A stretch of DNA of 64,000 bases. Source: Aequorivita xiaoshiensis (GTDB lineage Bacteria; Bacteroidota; Bacteroidia; Flavobacteriales; Flavobacteriaceae). The stretch spans positions 210,102 to 274,101 of the forward strand of contig NZ_JAIRBB010000003.1 of assembly GCF_022008395.1 (NCBI RefSeq), read 5' to 3'. The position numbers and the translations under genes are program-made. Below the pieces are notes generated by a model. That model ran no database searches, had not been told where the DNA came from, and worked only from the letters and a program-made list of their open reading frames with translations. Shown piece after piece: positions 1 through 9,591 of this stretch (positions within the stretch are counted from its first letter, which is position 1; each line of letters opens with the position of its first letter).

Positions 1-933
1 AAAATTGTTGCAGACGATAAGATGCTTGACAATCAAGTAAAAACTATCCGCAAACAATACGGAAAATTAATATCTAAAAATGAAGTAGAAAAAGGTGATG
101 AAATCACTGGAACATTTACTTCAACTGAAAAAGAAATTGAGAAAAAATCTACTTTTTCAACAGAAGATATCAAAGGAAAAAAACAATTAGATGCTCTTAT
201 TGGTGCAAAAGTTGGCGATACCGTTACATTAAAAACTAAAGGTATGTTTGCTGATGACCACGATAACCAAAAGCATTTGGGTGTTGATCACGATGACGCT
301 CATGGATTGGATATCGAAGTTTCTTTAAAAATTGAAGAAGTAAATCAGCGTGAAATGGCTGATTTGAATCAAGAGCTTTTCGACAAGCTTTTTGGTGAAG
401 GTAAAGTTACTTCAGAAGATGAATTAAAAGCAAAAATTAAAGAAGACGCTGAAGGGCAGTTTGCACAACAAAGCGATCAAAAGCTTTTAAATGATGTAGT
501 AGAATCTTTAATTGAAAACACAGAATTTGATCTTCCAAAAGAATTTTTACAGCGCTGGATTGCAACGACTGGTGAGAAGAGACTTTCTGAGGAAGAAGCA
601 AAAGCTGAATACGAAAAAAGCGAAAAGGGACTTCGTTATCAGTTAATTGAAGGTAAACTTCGTGCCGAAAACAACTTGCAAGTAACTTTTGATGAGTTGA
701 AAGCTCATTCAAAAAATATGATTAAAGCTCAAATGGCTCAGTTTGGACAAACAAACCCGACTGACGAAGAAGTTGAATCTATTACCGCACGTATTCTTTC
801 TAATAGAGAAGAGGTTGAGCGTTTAAATGAACAATTAAACACAGCTAAATTGTTAGACTTCTTTAAAGAGAATGCAAAATTAAAAGTTAAAGAGATTACC
901 TTCGACAAATTCATTAAAGAAGCCTACGCTTAA
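1..933 (+). CDS. tig: Trigger factor (ribosome-associated chaperone), 5'-partial
   Basis: The window opens inside this gene: the frame is open from base 1, and seven codons (KIVADDK) precede the first visible Met at base 22. About 310 residues remain of a protein that is usually about 440–450 long in Bacteroidota, so the ribosome-binding N-terminal domain is lost off the left edge. Residues ~25–110 look like the FKBP-type prolyl isomerase domain (GDEITGTF, GAKVGDTVTLKT). The rest is the charged, helical C-terminal chaperone body, ending KFIKEAYA. The protein shelters nascent chains at the ribosome exit. The order tig, clpP, clpX is classical and supports the call. A stem-loop separates it from clpP, so clpPX probably also has its own promoter. 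Confidence 0.93.
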   Translation, partial: KIVADDKMLDNQVKTIRKQYGKLISKNEVEKGDEITGTFTSTEKEIEKKSTFSTEDIKGKKQLDALIGAKVGDTVTLKTKGMFADDHDNQKHLGVDHDDAHGLDIEVSLKIEEVNQREMADLNQELFDKLFGEGKVTSEDELKAKIKEDAEGQFAQQSDQKLLNDVVESLIENTEFDLPKEFLQRWIATTGEKRLSEEEAKAEYEKSEKGLRYQLIEGKLRAENNLQVTFDELKAHSKNMIKAQMAQFGQTNPTDEEVESITARILSNREEVERLNEQLNTAKLLDFFKENAKLKVKEITFDKFIKEAYA

Positions 934-958
934 TTTAGCGAAGAAATAGTTATCTTTA

Positions 959-990
959 GGCGTTGAATTTTTTTAATTTAACGCCTTTTT
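959..990 (+). terminator. Rho-independent terminator after tig
   Basis: Nine-base-pair stem (959–967 pairs with 977–985, GGCGTT core with AACGCC), nine-base loop, then a run of five T. It lies 26 bases after the tig stop codon. Confidence 0.75.
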
Positions 991-1063
991 AATTCCTATT
1001 AAGACGGGAATCCAAAAATGCTCTTTAAGTTGAATTTCTTACCTAAATAAAGAATTAACATTT

Positions 1064-1738
1064 ATGAATTACAGTGACGAATTTAGAAAGTTTGCTATAA
1101 AAGATCAGGGTATAAGTAATATGTACTACGACAAGATTATAAGTAGTATGTATCCAACAAACTTGACACCAAATATTATTGAAGAACGCCAAATGAATGC
1201 AGTGGCGATGGACGTTTTTTCACGTTTAATGATGGACCGTATTATTTTTCTAGGTACCGGAATTAACGACCAAGTTGCAAATATTGTACAGGCTCAGTTA
1301 TTGTTTCTTGCTAGTGCAGATGCATCTCGCGATATTCAAATTTATATAAACTCTCCAGGAGGAAGTGTTTATGCGGGACTTGGAATTTATGATACTATGC
1401 AATTTATTAAACCAGATGTAGCTACTATTTGCACAGGAATGGCAGCTTCTATGGCAGCAGTACTTTTATGTGCTGGTGAAAAAGGAAAGCGCAGCGGTTT
1501 AACGCATTCACGTGTAATGATTCACCAACCTTTAGGTGGTGCGCAAGGTCAAGCAAGTGATATCGAAATTACAGCTCGCGAAATTGTGACTCTTAAAGAG
1601 GAACTTTATAAGATTATAGCAAAACACTCTGGTCAAACTTATGAGAAAGTTTACGAAGATAGTGATCGTGATTACTGGATGAAAGCCGATAAAGCTGTTG
1701 AATACGGTATGATTGATGAAATATTGACAAGAGAATAA
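1064..1738 (+). CDS. clpP: ATP-dependent Clp protease proteolytic subunit ClpP
   Basis: Serine peptidase that forms the barrel of the ClpXP protease in the cytoplasm. The 224 residues fit the family, with a short N-terminal propeptide region of about 30 residues. The catalytic triad is visible: Ser129 in GMAASMA, His154 in MIHQPLGG and Asp203 in DRDYWM; the 74-residue Ser-to-Asp spacing equals that of E. coli ClpP. The oxyanion-loop motif SPGGSV lies at 97–102. clpX starts 24 bases after its stop, so the two form one transcription unit. The ATG at 1064 is the first in frame after a stop and gives the N-terminus MNYSDEFRKFA, usual for the phylum. Confidence 0.97.
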   Translation: MNYSDEFRKFAIKDQGISNMYYDKIISSMYPTNLTPNIIEERQMNAVAMDVFSRLMMDRIIFLGTGINDQVANIVQAQLLFLASADASRDIQIYINSPGGSVYAGLGIYDTMQFIKPDVATICTGMAASMAAVLLCAGEKGKRSGLTHSRVMIHQPLGGAQGQASDIEITAREIVTLKEELYKIIAKHSGQTYEKVYEDSDRDYWMKADKAVEYGMIDEILTRE

Positions 1739-1762
1739 GTAAAGATTTTTGAAAAAAATATT

Positions 1763-2995
1763 ATGTCGAAAGAAGATTTAGAATGTTCTTTTTGCGGCCG
1801 TAAAAAGTCGGAAACCAAACTGCTAATTGCAGGATTGGATGCCCACATTTGCGACCGTTGTATAGAGCAAGCGCACGGGATTGTTGTTGAGGAGGCTTTG
1901 CATTCTGATAAATCAGAATTGTCTAAAGACCTTATGCTGAAAAAGCCAAAGCTCATAAAAGCATTCTTAGATGAATATGTAATTGGGCAAGACTTCACAA
2001 AAAAAGTGATGTCAGTAGCGGTGTATAACCACTACAAACGTTTGCTTCAGCCAAAGAGCGATGACGATATCGAAATTCAGAAAAGTAATATCGTTATTGT
2101 TGGGCAAACAGGAACAGGGAAAACACTGATTGCAAAAACAATTGCAAAAATGTTGAACGTTCCACTAGCTATTGTAGATGCTACAGTTTTAACTGAAGCT
2201 GGTTATGTAGGTGAAGATGTTGAAGGTATTTTAACTCGTTTGCTTCAAGCTGCAGATTACAACCTAGAGAAAGCTGAAAAAGGTATCGTTTTTATCGATG
2301 AAATTGATAAAATAGCACGTAAGAGCGATAACCCTTCGATTACACGTGATGTAAGTGGTGAGGGTGTTCAACAAGCGCTACTAAAACTCTTAGAAGGTAC
2401 TACAGTAAACGTTCCGCCTAAAGGTGGTAGAAAGCACCCAGATCAAAAGTTTATTGAAGTAAACACCGAAAATATTCTCTTTATAGCTGGAGGAGCTTTT
2501 GATGGAATTGAACGTCATATTTCCAAAAGATTGAATATGCAGGCCGTTGGTTTTACTGCTACTCTAAAGGAAACAGAGATTGAAAAGGACAATATGCTTC
2601 GCTATATTATTCCTAAAGATTTGAAGGATTTTGGACTGATTCCTGAAATAATCGGGCGTCTTCCTGTTTTAACCTATATGAATCCATTAGATAAAGAAAC
2701 GCTTCGCGCAATTCTTACGGAACCTAAAAACGCTATTATTAAGCAGTACAAAAAACTGTTTGAAATGGACGAAATAGATTTCGAAGTGACTGAAGAAGCA
2801 TTAGACTTTATCGTGGAACAAGCAATTGAATATAAGCTTGGAGCTAGAGGACTACGTTCACTTTGTGAAGCAGTGCTTACCGATGCAATGTATGAAATGC
2901 CCGGTACTGATGAAAAGTTAGTGAAAGTAACTAGAGATTATGCCGATGAAAAACTTAATAAGTCAACACTTAAAAAGTTGAAGGCAGTTTCATAG
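1763..2995 (+). CDS. clpX: ATP-dependent Clp protease ATP-binding subunit ClpX
   Basis: AAA+ unfoldase that recognises substrates and feeds them to ClpP. The N-terminal zinc-binding domain has four cysteines (C8, C11, C30, C33). Walker A GQTGTGKT is at 114–121, Walker [10 protein letters not shown] follows, and the substrate-gripping pore loop GYVG is present. A V-G-F tripeptide in [12 protein letters not shown] sits where the ClpP-docking (L/I/V)GF loop is expected. The 410-residue length is normal. It is 24 bases downstream of clpP and ends at a strong bidirectional terminator shared with the convergent GH3-like gene. Confidence 0.98.
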   Translation: MSKEDLECSFCGRKKSETKLLIAGLDAHICDRCIEQAHGIVVEEALHSDKSELSKDLMLKKPKLIKAFLDEYVIGQDFTKKVMSVAVYNHYKRLLQPKSDDDIEIQKSNIVIVGQTGTGKTLIAKTIAKMLNVPLAIVDATVLTEAGYVGEDVEGILTRLLQAADYNLEKAEKGIVFIDEIDKIARKSDNPSITRDVSGEGVQQALLKLLEGTTVNVPPKGGRKHPDQKFIEVNTENILFIAGGAFDGIERHISKRLNMQAVGFTATLKETEIEKDNMLRYIIPKDLKDFGLIPEIIGRLPVLTYMNPLDKETLRAILTEPKNAIIKQYKKLFEMDEIDFEVTEEALDFIVEQAIEYKLGARGLRSLCEAVLTDAMYEMPGTDEKLVKVTRDYADEKLNKSTLKKLKAVS

Positions 2996-3013
2996 AGATT
3001 TATAGTTTTACTT

Positions 3014-3046
3014 AAAAAAGCCTCAGGATATCCTGAGGCTTTTTTT
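3014..3046. terminator. Bidirectional terminator between clpX and the GH3-like gene
   Basis: Perfect 10-bp stem AGCCTCAGGA/TCCTGAGGCT with a two-base loop (3019–3028 and 3031–3040), flanked by A5 on the left and T6 on the right, so it can act on both strands. It serves clpX (+) and the convergent gene ending at 3076 (−). Confidence 0.9.
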
Positions 3047-3075
3047 ATTAGCTAAAAATGAAGAAGATTTTGCTT

Positions 3076-4590
3076 TTACTTATTAAGTGCTAATAATTCT
3101 TCTAGCATATTTCTAGTATTAGATAGTCGAGGGACTTTATGCTGCCCTCCAAGTTTATTTTTGTCTTTCAGCCAATCATAAAATAAATTTTCCCTTCCGT
3201 AATGAATTTTTGGAGGGTTTAAGGTGGTGTTGTTATAGCGTTTTGCCTCATAATCACTATTTACTTCTTGTAAAGCTGTGTCTAGAAGTTTTGTAAAAAC
3301 TTCTAAGTCGTGAGGCGGTGATTTAAACTCAATTATCCATTCGTGAGCACCCTTTTCTTTACCATCCATAAAAACTGGCCCTGCGGTATAATCAACAATT
3401 TCTGCGTTTGTAAGTTGAGAAGCCTTGCGTAACGCGGTTTCGGCGTTTTCGATAATTAGCTCTTCCCCAAAGGCATTAATATGGTGTTTGGTGCGGCCTG
3501 TTACTTTTACTCTATAAGGTTCTGTTGAAGTAAAGCGAACAGTATCACCTATTTTATATCTCCAAAGTCCAGAATTGGTTGTGATTATTACAGCATAGTT
3601 TTTCCCTTCTTCAACTTGACTTAGAGGAATAACTTTTTCATCACTAGTCCCATAATTATCCATTGGAATAAATTCATAGAAAATTCCGTAATCGAGCATT
3701 AGCAATAATTCTTTGCTGTCGTTTTTATCTTGTATGGCGAAAAAACCTTCTGAAGCGTTATAGATTTCGTAATACCTAAAATCACTTTTAGGTAATAATT
3801 TATTGTATTGATCTACATAAGGATCGAAATTTACACCACCGTGAAAATACACTTCTAAATTAGGCCAAACCTCGAATAAGTTTCCTTTGCCTGTTGTTTC
3901 TATTACGTTATTTAATAATACCAGCATCCAGGAGGGTACCCCTGCGAGACTGGTAACATTTTCTTTTATAGTTTCATTTACAATGGCTTGCATTTTAGTT
4001 TCCCAATCGCCCATAAGTGAAACCTCATTGCTCGGGGTACTACTAAACTCTGCCCAAAATGGCATATTATCTATAAGTATGGCAGATAAATCACCAAACA
4101 CAGTTCCGTTTTCTTCGTAAAGTTGTTTACTTCCACCAAGGCGTAAACTTTTTCCTAAGAACAACTGTGCGTTTGGATTATTGTTGAGGTACATACACAA
4201 CAAATCTTTGCTGGCTGCATAATGACAGTCTTCTAGAGAATCATTTGTAACAGGAATAAATTTACTTTTGGCGTTAGTAGTTCCGCTAGATTTTGCGAAC
4301 CATTTAATTGGAGTAGGCCAGAATATATTGCTTTCGCCTTTTCGAGCGCGCTCAATTCTCGCTTCATTTTCTTCGTAGGTGGTTATGGGAATTCTATCTG
4401 CAAATTCTCGATAGGTCTTAATAGAAGCAAAACCGTATTCTCGTCCAATTTCAGTGTTTTTCGCTTTGTAAAGTAAATTGAAAAGCAATTCTTCTTGAAC
4501 CTCAATAGGATATTTTAGAAATAAATCTATCTGATGAAACCTCTTTTTAAGAAACCAAGAAGCAATGGAGTTTACAATCGGGATTGGCAT
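3076..4590 (-). CDS. GH3 family acyl-adenylate/amido-synthetase-like protein
   Basis: A 504-residue member of the GH3 superfamily, in the ANL-like acyl-adenylating enzyme group. In plants these conjugate amino acids to auxin or jasmonate; the bacterial substrate is unknown. Seen in the sequence: the ATP-binding P-loop-like motif SSGTT at 101–105 inside FAKSSGTTNAKSK, the YNASEGFF segment typical of GH3 β-turn motifs, the hinge-region segment LWRYKIGDTVRF, and the C-terminal VTGRTKHHINAFGEEL block. Such genes are common single-copy genes in Flavobacteriaceae, where no role is established. It stands alone on its strand between a shared terminator and a divergent DUF2797 gene. The function is inferred only at superfamily level. 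Confidence 0.85.
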   Translation of the reverse strand: MPIPIVNSIASWFLKKRFHQIDLFLKYPIEVQEELLFNLLYKAKNTEIGREYGFASIKTYREFADRIPITTYEENEARIERARKGESNIFWPTPIKWFAKSSGTTNAKSKFIPVTNDSLEDCHYAASKDLLCMYLNNNPNAQLFLGKSLRLGGSKQLYEENGTVFGDLSAILIDNMPFWAEFSSTPSNEVSLMGDWETKMQAIVNETIKENVTSLAGVPSWMLVLLNNVIETTGKGNLFEVWPNLEVYFHGGVNFDPYVDQYNKLLPKSDFRYYEIYNASEGFFAIQDKNDSKELLLMLDYGIFYEFIPMDNYGTSDEKVIPLSQVEEGKNYAVIITTNSGLWRYKIGDTVRFTSTEPYRVKVTGRTKHHINAFGEELIIENAETALRKASQLTNAEIVDYTAGPVFMDGKEKGAHEWIIEFKSPPHDLEVFTKLLDTALQEVNSDYEAKRYNNTTLNPPKIHYGRENLFYDWLKDKNKLGGQHKVPRLSNTRNMLEELLALNK

Positions 4591-4712
4591 AATTTTCTGC
4601 TATCTTTATGCTATAAAAATAATGATTTTATAATTATGAGATTCCTTTTTCAGAAGAGATGTTTTTTAAGTCTTTTGCAAGGAAAATTTTCAACCTAAAT
4701 ACTATAAAATAA

Positions 4713-5507
4713 ATGAATTACGAAGGAGTACTTACAAAAATGCAAACTGAAATCGGAACCCCAATTCAGTATTACCTCATTTTTAAAAACGACTTTATAA
4801 ATGTGAATCAATTATTGGACAAGAAAATTTCGATCAATTTCCTATACCATCAGTGTTTAAATTGTGAGCTTCAAAAGAAAATTTACCGTCAAGGTTTTTG
4901 CTATGATTGTTTTTTTGAAATTCCTCAGGCTGCAGATTGGATCATTAATCCAGAAAAAAGCACGGCTCATTTAAATATTGAAGATCGAGATCTAGATTAT
5001 GAAAAAAAAGTGCAACTTCAACCTCATATTGTTTATTTGGCTAATAGCAGTAGCGTTAAAGTAGGAGTTACTCGTAAAACACAAGTGCCAACACGTTGGA
5101 TAGATCAAGGGGCACACGAAGCCATTGAAATTGTAGAAGTGCCAAACAGATATTTGGCTGGAATTACCGAGATTGCTTTAAAGGATCATGTAAGCGATAA
5201 AACAAATTGGCGTAATATGCTGAAAAACGATCTTAAAGATGAAGATTTGGTAGAATGGCGAGATAAGTTAAAACAATATATTCCTGCTGAAGCAATGGAT
5301 TATTACCTCGAAAACAATGCTGAAACCCATTTGCAATTTCCTGTTCTTAAATATCCAGAAAAACCAAAATCGCTTAACCTCGACAAAACTCCATCCTATG
5401 AAGGAATCTTAAAAGGCATAAAAGGGCAATACCTCATATTTGAAGATAATACCGTTTTTAATGTTCGCAGTAACGAAGGTTGTGTGGTTTCTATAACTGT
5501 AAATTAG
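4713..5507 (+). CDS. DUF2797 family protein
   Basis: A 264-residue protein recognised as DUF2797: an N-terminal zinc-ribbon-like cysteine set (CLNC near residue 49, CYDC near 66) followed by the characteristic HIVYLANSSSVKVGVTRK segment and TRWIDQGA. The latter resembles the GIY-YIG-type fold arrangement (short strands, then a conserved Arg). No biochemical role is known. It is divergent from the GH3-like gene and convergent with the AsmA-like gene; the 39 bases after its stop hold no clear terminator. Confidence 0.8.
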   Translation: MNYEGVLTKMQTEIGTPIQYYLIFKNDFINVNQLLDKKISINFLYHQCLNCELQKKIYRQGFCYDCFFEIPQAADWIINPEKSTAHLNIEDRDLDYEKKVQLQPHIVYLANSSSVKVGVTRKTQVPTRWIDQGAHEAIEIVEVPNRYLAGITEIALKDHVSDKTNWRNMLKNDLKDEDLVEWRDKLKQYIPAEAMDYYLENNAETHLQFPVLKYPEKPKSLNLDKTPSYEGILKGIKGQYLIFEDNTVFNVRSNEGCVVSITVN

Positions 5508-5546
5508 TGAACCAAACAAAGAGATGCTATTAGCTGCGATTTTATG

Positions 5547-8216
5547 TTAATTTCCAGCCTTTGTAGTGTCTTGTTTCTTTTTCTTACCACCTAAAATTCC
5601 ACCCAAAATATCCTTGATAACCTTGGTGTTTTGTTGTTGGGTATTTTGCTGCTGTGTATTCTGTTGAATCGTATCTTGTTTTTGGGTATTTGCATTGGTT
5701 GAAGTAGAATCAGTTTTGGTTCCACCTCCAAGAATACCACTAAGAATATCTGTTCCTTGGTTGATAAGTTTATCCTTTTGCTTCGCTATAATTTCTTGAG
5801 TAAGCTTGTTGATAGCGTTTTCAGCGTTTAATGAAACTTGGGGGTTATTAAATGTTCCTTTTAAACCTATAGGAAGCGCTACACTCATTTGGTTTGCTTC
5901 TTTTGGATTTAGTTTTTGAAGGAGTTTGGTGATTTCACCACCTAAGTATTTAGCAGGTACATCCATGGTTACATTGTAGTCTATCGATTTATCTAGGCCG
6001 TGAGTTCCTGAAACAGCCACATCAATTCCTTTAATGTCGAAGTCAAACGGCTTAATTACTATATCGCCATCTTTAAAAACCAAATTGGTAGTTAGATTTT
6101 GTAAGTTTAATTTGTCGAGATTTAAAAAAGTAATTTTATCGCTAAGCGTTGATAAAAGCGGGGTGTTTTCGGAATTAACTTCTGCTGTTAATACTTGAGC
6201 TAAGGCAGTTCCGCCAAGGCTAGAAAGTATAGGAGAAAGATCAGAAGTTAACTTACCATTGAATTCAAATTTGGTGTTTAGAGTTCCTTGTAAAGCTTTT
6301 GCTATTGGCATTAGATATTGAAACATTTCAAGTTTTTCAAATGATTCCTCTATGTCAATTTTACTCAGATCCAGTTTCATAGCGAAGGTTGGAACATCAG
6401 TTTTGGTAGAAACATTTCCATCAAGAGCTATATTTCCGCCGAAAATATCAGAAGTGAAATTGCTAATTGTAATCGCTTCATTCTTAATGGAAGCTACACC
6501 TTTTGCGTTTTTAAGTTCTAAATTATCGTATATAACTTTGTTAGCTTTAAAGTTTAAAGTTGCATCAAGAAATCCTGGGATTTTAATGGCTTCTTCGTTG
6601 GTTGCTTTCTTAGATGTTTGACCTTTTTCACCAGATTTTGATTCAGTTAATGAAGTTTCAGAAACCATGAAGTCATTTACATTGAAAGTGTTTGACGCTA
6701 CGTCAAAGTTTCCTTTTAACTCTTGATTGCTAACTAAAAATGGAATTAAGTTTTTAATATTTCCAGAAGCTCTAATATCTGTCTGCCCTGTGGTCGCATT
6801 CAGCTCTTTTAAAGTAAAAACTCCAGGTTGTAGAGCAAGTTTAGCATCCGATATTTTTAAGTCTTTTTTGAATCCAGCATCATAAGTAAAATTAGATAAG
6901 CTAGCATCTCCGCGAGCGTCTATTTTTTGGTATTGCTCTTTTTCAACAGATTCCATATCAAAATTTGCAACAACATCGGCTTTAAAAATTCCGCTGAGGT
7001 TTTTTTCTATTTCTACAGGTAATACCTTTTCTATGTTTGACAAGTTCAGCGTCCCTTGCATTTCTAAATTTACAAATGGATTTTCGGTCATGTTTTTAAT
7101 ACTTCCCTTCATTCGAAAAGGTTCGCCGTCGATTTTAAAAGTTAAGTTTGGAATGTTTAAAAAAGTATCTTTTAGTAGGCCAGTCTCGTTTTTTAGCTGT
7201 GCATCAATGGAAATGTTTTTAACAGGTTTAGGTAAATCGGGATATTTAAATGATGCGTTTTCACTGGCTATTTTTATGTCCATTGTAGGGATGTGAGTGC
7301 TGTCTACAATACCTTCAATCACTCCATTTACAGTGAAATTTCCTGTGGTTTTTACATCGCTTATTTGCTTTACATAAGTTTCAGGAATCACCGCTAAAAA
7401 GTTTTTAAAATCGGATGAAGGGGTTTTAAAAGTAATATCAACTTCGTTGTTGTTTTCATTTAGTTTTACATAACCTTCAAATGTTAGCGGTAGCTCGTTG
7501 ATTTTGGCTTCGTTTTCTAGAAAAGTGTATTTCTGATTTACTAGATCTAAGTCGAAAATAGCATCAAGTGAAATGCTGTTGTTGGACAAATATTCAGTAT
7601 CTTCCATCTTAAAAGAAGCCATGGCTTCTGTATAGGTGTCTAGTTGTCCAACTTCTGCAGATAGATCACCACTACCTTCATGTTGAATGTTTGATAGCGT
7701 CAAATAAATTTTTGAGGATTCATCGAAGTAATTAATCCGTGAATTTTCTATTTCATATTTATCCAGTTCAAAAGTAAATCCGCTACTTGTTTCTTCTTCA
7801 TTAAGTATTGGTGCATCGTCTTTGATGGCAATATCATAATTGGTGTTCTCTAGAGCGTCAATCTTAATATTTAGAAATGTTTCTTCAAGTTTTAAAGCGT
7901 CAATCTTAATATTTTCAGACTTAAAAAGTTGCATAATACCCATATCTAGCGATAAGCTTTTACCGCTAGCCAAAGTGTCCCCTTCAAAAGGTGCTCTGTT
8001 AACAATTGAAAAGTTTTTCACTATTAGAGAAGCATCTGGAAAGCTACTAAAAAGGCTTAAATCGAGTTCTTCCCAGCTTACGTTTGCATTAATATTTTGG
8101 TCGATGTTGTTCTTTAATATTTTTTCAAGACTTCCTTTAAAAATAAAAGGTGCGGCAATCAGTAAGACTAAAATTAAACCTAAAATGATTCCAAAAATTT
8201 TGAGTGCTTTCTTCAT
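5547..8216 (-). CDS. AsmA-like envelope protein (large, TamB/AsmA superfamily)
   Basis: An 889-residue protein with one N-terminal membrane segment (ALKIFGIILGLILVLLIAA, about residues 4–22) and a long periplasmic part. The N-terminal block with INANVSWEELDLSLFSSFPD and the later AsmA-C-like block (SLGGTALAQVLTAEVNS...) match the AsmA family, thought to bridge inner and outer membranes and move phospholipids. The last ~60 residues are low complexity: a Q/N/T repeat (QQNT units) and the doubled motif ILGGILGG plus lysines. It is a single gene, divergent from folK. A second, shorter AsmA-like gene is at 41,879–43,441. The family call is firm; the exact role is inferred. Confidence 0.85.
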   Translation of the reverse strand: MKKALKIFGIILGLILVLLIAAPFIFKGSLEKILKNNIDQNINANVSWEELDLSLFSSFPDASLIVKNFSIVNRAPFEGDTLASGKSLSLDMGIMQLFKSENIKIDALKLEETFLNIKIDALENTNYDIAIKDDAPILNEEETSSGFTFELDKYEIENSRINYFDESSKIYLTLSNIQHEGSGDLSAEVGQLDTYTEAMASFKMEDTEYLSNNSISLDAIFDLDLVNQKYTFLENEAKINELPLTFEGYVKLNENNNEVDITFKTPSSDFKNFLAVIPETYVKQISDVKTTGNFTVNGVIEGIVDSTHIPTMDIKIASENASFKYPDLPKPVKNISIDAQLKNETGLLKDTFLNIPNLTFKIDGEPFRMKGSIKNMTENPFVNLEMQGTLNLSNIEKVLPVEIEKNLSGIFKADVVANFDMESVEKEQYQKIDARGDASLSNFTYDAGFKKDLKISDAKLALQPGVFTLKELNATTGQTDIRASGNIKNLIPFLVSNQELKGNFDVASNTFNVNDFMVSETSLTESKSGEKGQTSKKATNEEAIKIPGFLDATLNFKANKVIYDNLELKNAKGVASIKNEAITISNFTSDIFGGNIALDGNVSTKTDVPTFAMKLDLSKIDIEESFEKLEMFQYLMPIAKALQGTLNTKFEFNGKLTSDLSPILSSLGGTALAQVLTAEVNSENTPLLSTLSDKITFLNLDKLNLQNLTTNLVFKDGDIVIKPFDFDIKGIDVAVSGTHGLDKSIDYNVTMDVPAKYLGGEITKLLQKLNPKEANQMSVALPIGLKGTFNNPQVSLNAENAINKLTQEIIAKQKDKLINQGTDILSGILGGGTKTDSTSTNANTQKQDTIQQNTQQQNTQQQNTKVIKDILGGILGGKKKKQDTTKAGN

Positions 8217-8357
8217 AAGAAAATTGAAAAATTTATTTTTTTATAATTCCTTTTAAAACAACTTATTAAAAAGTGCTATAAAGGAAAAATTATATCTGTG
8301 CGCAAATTTACTTGGTAGTCTTTTTGTTTTCCTTAATTTCGTCTTAAATGTTAACAC

Positions 8358-9494
8358 TTGAAATCACTTCAACCCTCGCATAACGTCTTTTTATCTCTCG
8401 GCAGTAATATGGGTAACCGTTTTGAATATCTTCAAAATGCTGTTGACCTTATCTTTGAAGAAATTGGATCTGTATTAAAGATTTCCTCAATTTACGAAAC
8501 CCCCGCAATGGGTTTTAAAGGCGATCCGTTTTTAAACTGTGCAGTTTGGATAAATACAAGTCAGAAACCACAAAAAGTCCTTAAGTCTGTATTAGATATT
8601 GAAAAGAAAATTGGAAGGTTAAGAAATAATTTTGAAGGCTATAGTTCACGTCCTATAGATATTGATATTGTCCTTATAGACGACTTGATTATAAATACTG
8701 AAAAACTTACAGTACCGCATCCAGAAATGGAAAAGCGAAAGTTTGTTCTTCAGCCTTTAATTGATTTAAACTCTGAATTAATTCATCCTGTTTCCAAAAA
8801 AAGTATAGGTGACATTTTAACAGAAACTGAAGATAATAGCAAATTGCATAAACAATTGAAAAGGCTTGTGAATCCTATGAATAATTATAATATTTCAAAA
8901 TACAGTTATATTACAATTGAAGGGAATATTGGAGCTGGAAAAACAAGTTTAGCGACCAAAATAGCCGACGACTTTAATGCTAAGTTGATTTTAGAACGAT
9001 TTAAAGACAATCCTTTTCTTCCGAAATTTTATGAAGATGCAGCTCGTTATGCATTTCCATTAGAGATGTCTTTTTTGGCTGATAGATACCAGCAACTGGT
9101 AGATGATATTACTCAATACGATCTTTTTAAAGAATCTGTAATTGCAGATTACGATGTAAACAAATCTTTAATTTTTGCTAGTATCACATTACCTGAAGAA
9201 GAATACACGCTTTATAAAAAGCTATTTCACGTAATGCACAAAGAGGTGCCAAAACCAGATGTATATGTTTATCTGTATCAAAATACAGAGCGGTTATTAG
9301 AAAATATTAAAAAAAGAGGTAGGAAATACGAACAAAGTATCAAGGCTTCATACCTTCAAAAGTTGAATGAAAGTTACTTAGAGTTTATAAAAAATCAACA
9401 TTCCGAAAATATTAAGATAATTGATATCTCTGAGATGGATTTTGTGAAAAATAGAGCCGACTATTTAAACGTTTTAAAACAAATAATTAACTAA
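8358..9494 (+). CDS. folK: Fusion: HPPK (FolK) + deoxynucleoside kinase
   Basis: Two enzymes in one 378-residue chain. Residues ~9–150 are 6-hydroxymethyl-7,8-dihydropterin pyrophosphokinase of folate synthesis (VFLSLGSNMGNR, the SRPIDIDIVLID metal/ATP motif and VPHPEMEKRKFVL). Residues ~180–378 are a deoxynucleoside kinase with P-loop EGNIGAGKTS, the FLADRYQQ segment and the lid-region RGRKYEQSI. The frame begins at a TTG at 8358, giving MKSLQPSHNVFLSLGSN; the next ATG (in SNMGNR) would delete the first β-strand, so the TTG is preferred. The ATG at 8348 is out of frame. Folate and nucleotide salvage share one-carbon and thymidylate metabolism, a plausible reason for fusion. This fusion is known in the phylum. 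Confidence 0.9.
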   Translation: MKSLQPSHNVFLSLGSNMGNRFEYLQNAVDLIFEEIGSVLKISSIYETPAMGFKGDPFLNCAVWINTSQKPQKVLKSVLDIEKKIGRLRNNFEGYSSRPIDIDIVLIDDLIINTEKLTVPHPEMEKRKFVLQPLIDLNSELIHPVSKKSIGDILTETEDNSKLHKQLKRLVNPMNNYNISKYSYITIEGNIGAGKTSLATKIADDFNAKLILERFKDNPFLPKFYEDAARYAFPLEMSFLADRYQQLVDDITQYDLFKESVIADYDVNKSLIFASITLPEEEYTLYKKLFHVMHKEVPKPDVYVYLYQNTERLLENIKKRGRKYEQSIKASYLQKLNESYLEFIKNQHSENIKIIDISEMDFVKNRADYLNVLKQIIN

Positions 9495-9569
9495 AACCCA
9501 GCATCTGTGGGGTTTTATTATTAGAGGTTTAAGTATAAAATGAAAGTGCTTCTGCCTGTTTAAATTCAT

Positions 9570-9577
9570 TACCTTTG
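9570..9577 (+). promoter_or_regulatory. Bacteroidota −7 element upstream of the RluB-like gene
   Basis: TACCTTTG matches the TAnnTTTG −7 consensus and lies 15 bases before the ATG at 9592, implying a very short leader. No clear TTTG −33 element is seen at the expected spacing. Confidence 0.4.
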
Positions 9578-9591
9578 CAAAAATTTATAAT

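Noticed and set aside
5600..5700. CRISPR-like repeat in the AsmA-like gene
   Set aside because: The short repeat encodes QQNT units in frame at the C-terminus; no spacers or constant repeat length. I saw no CRISPR array anywhere in the window.
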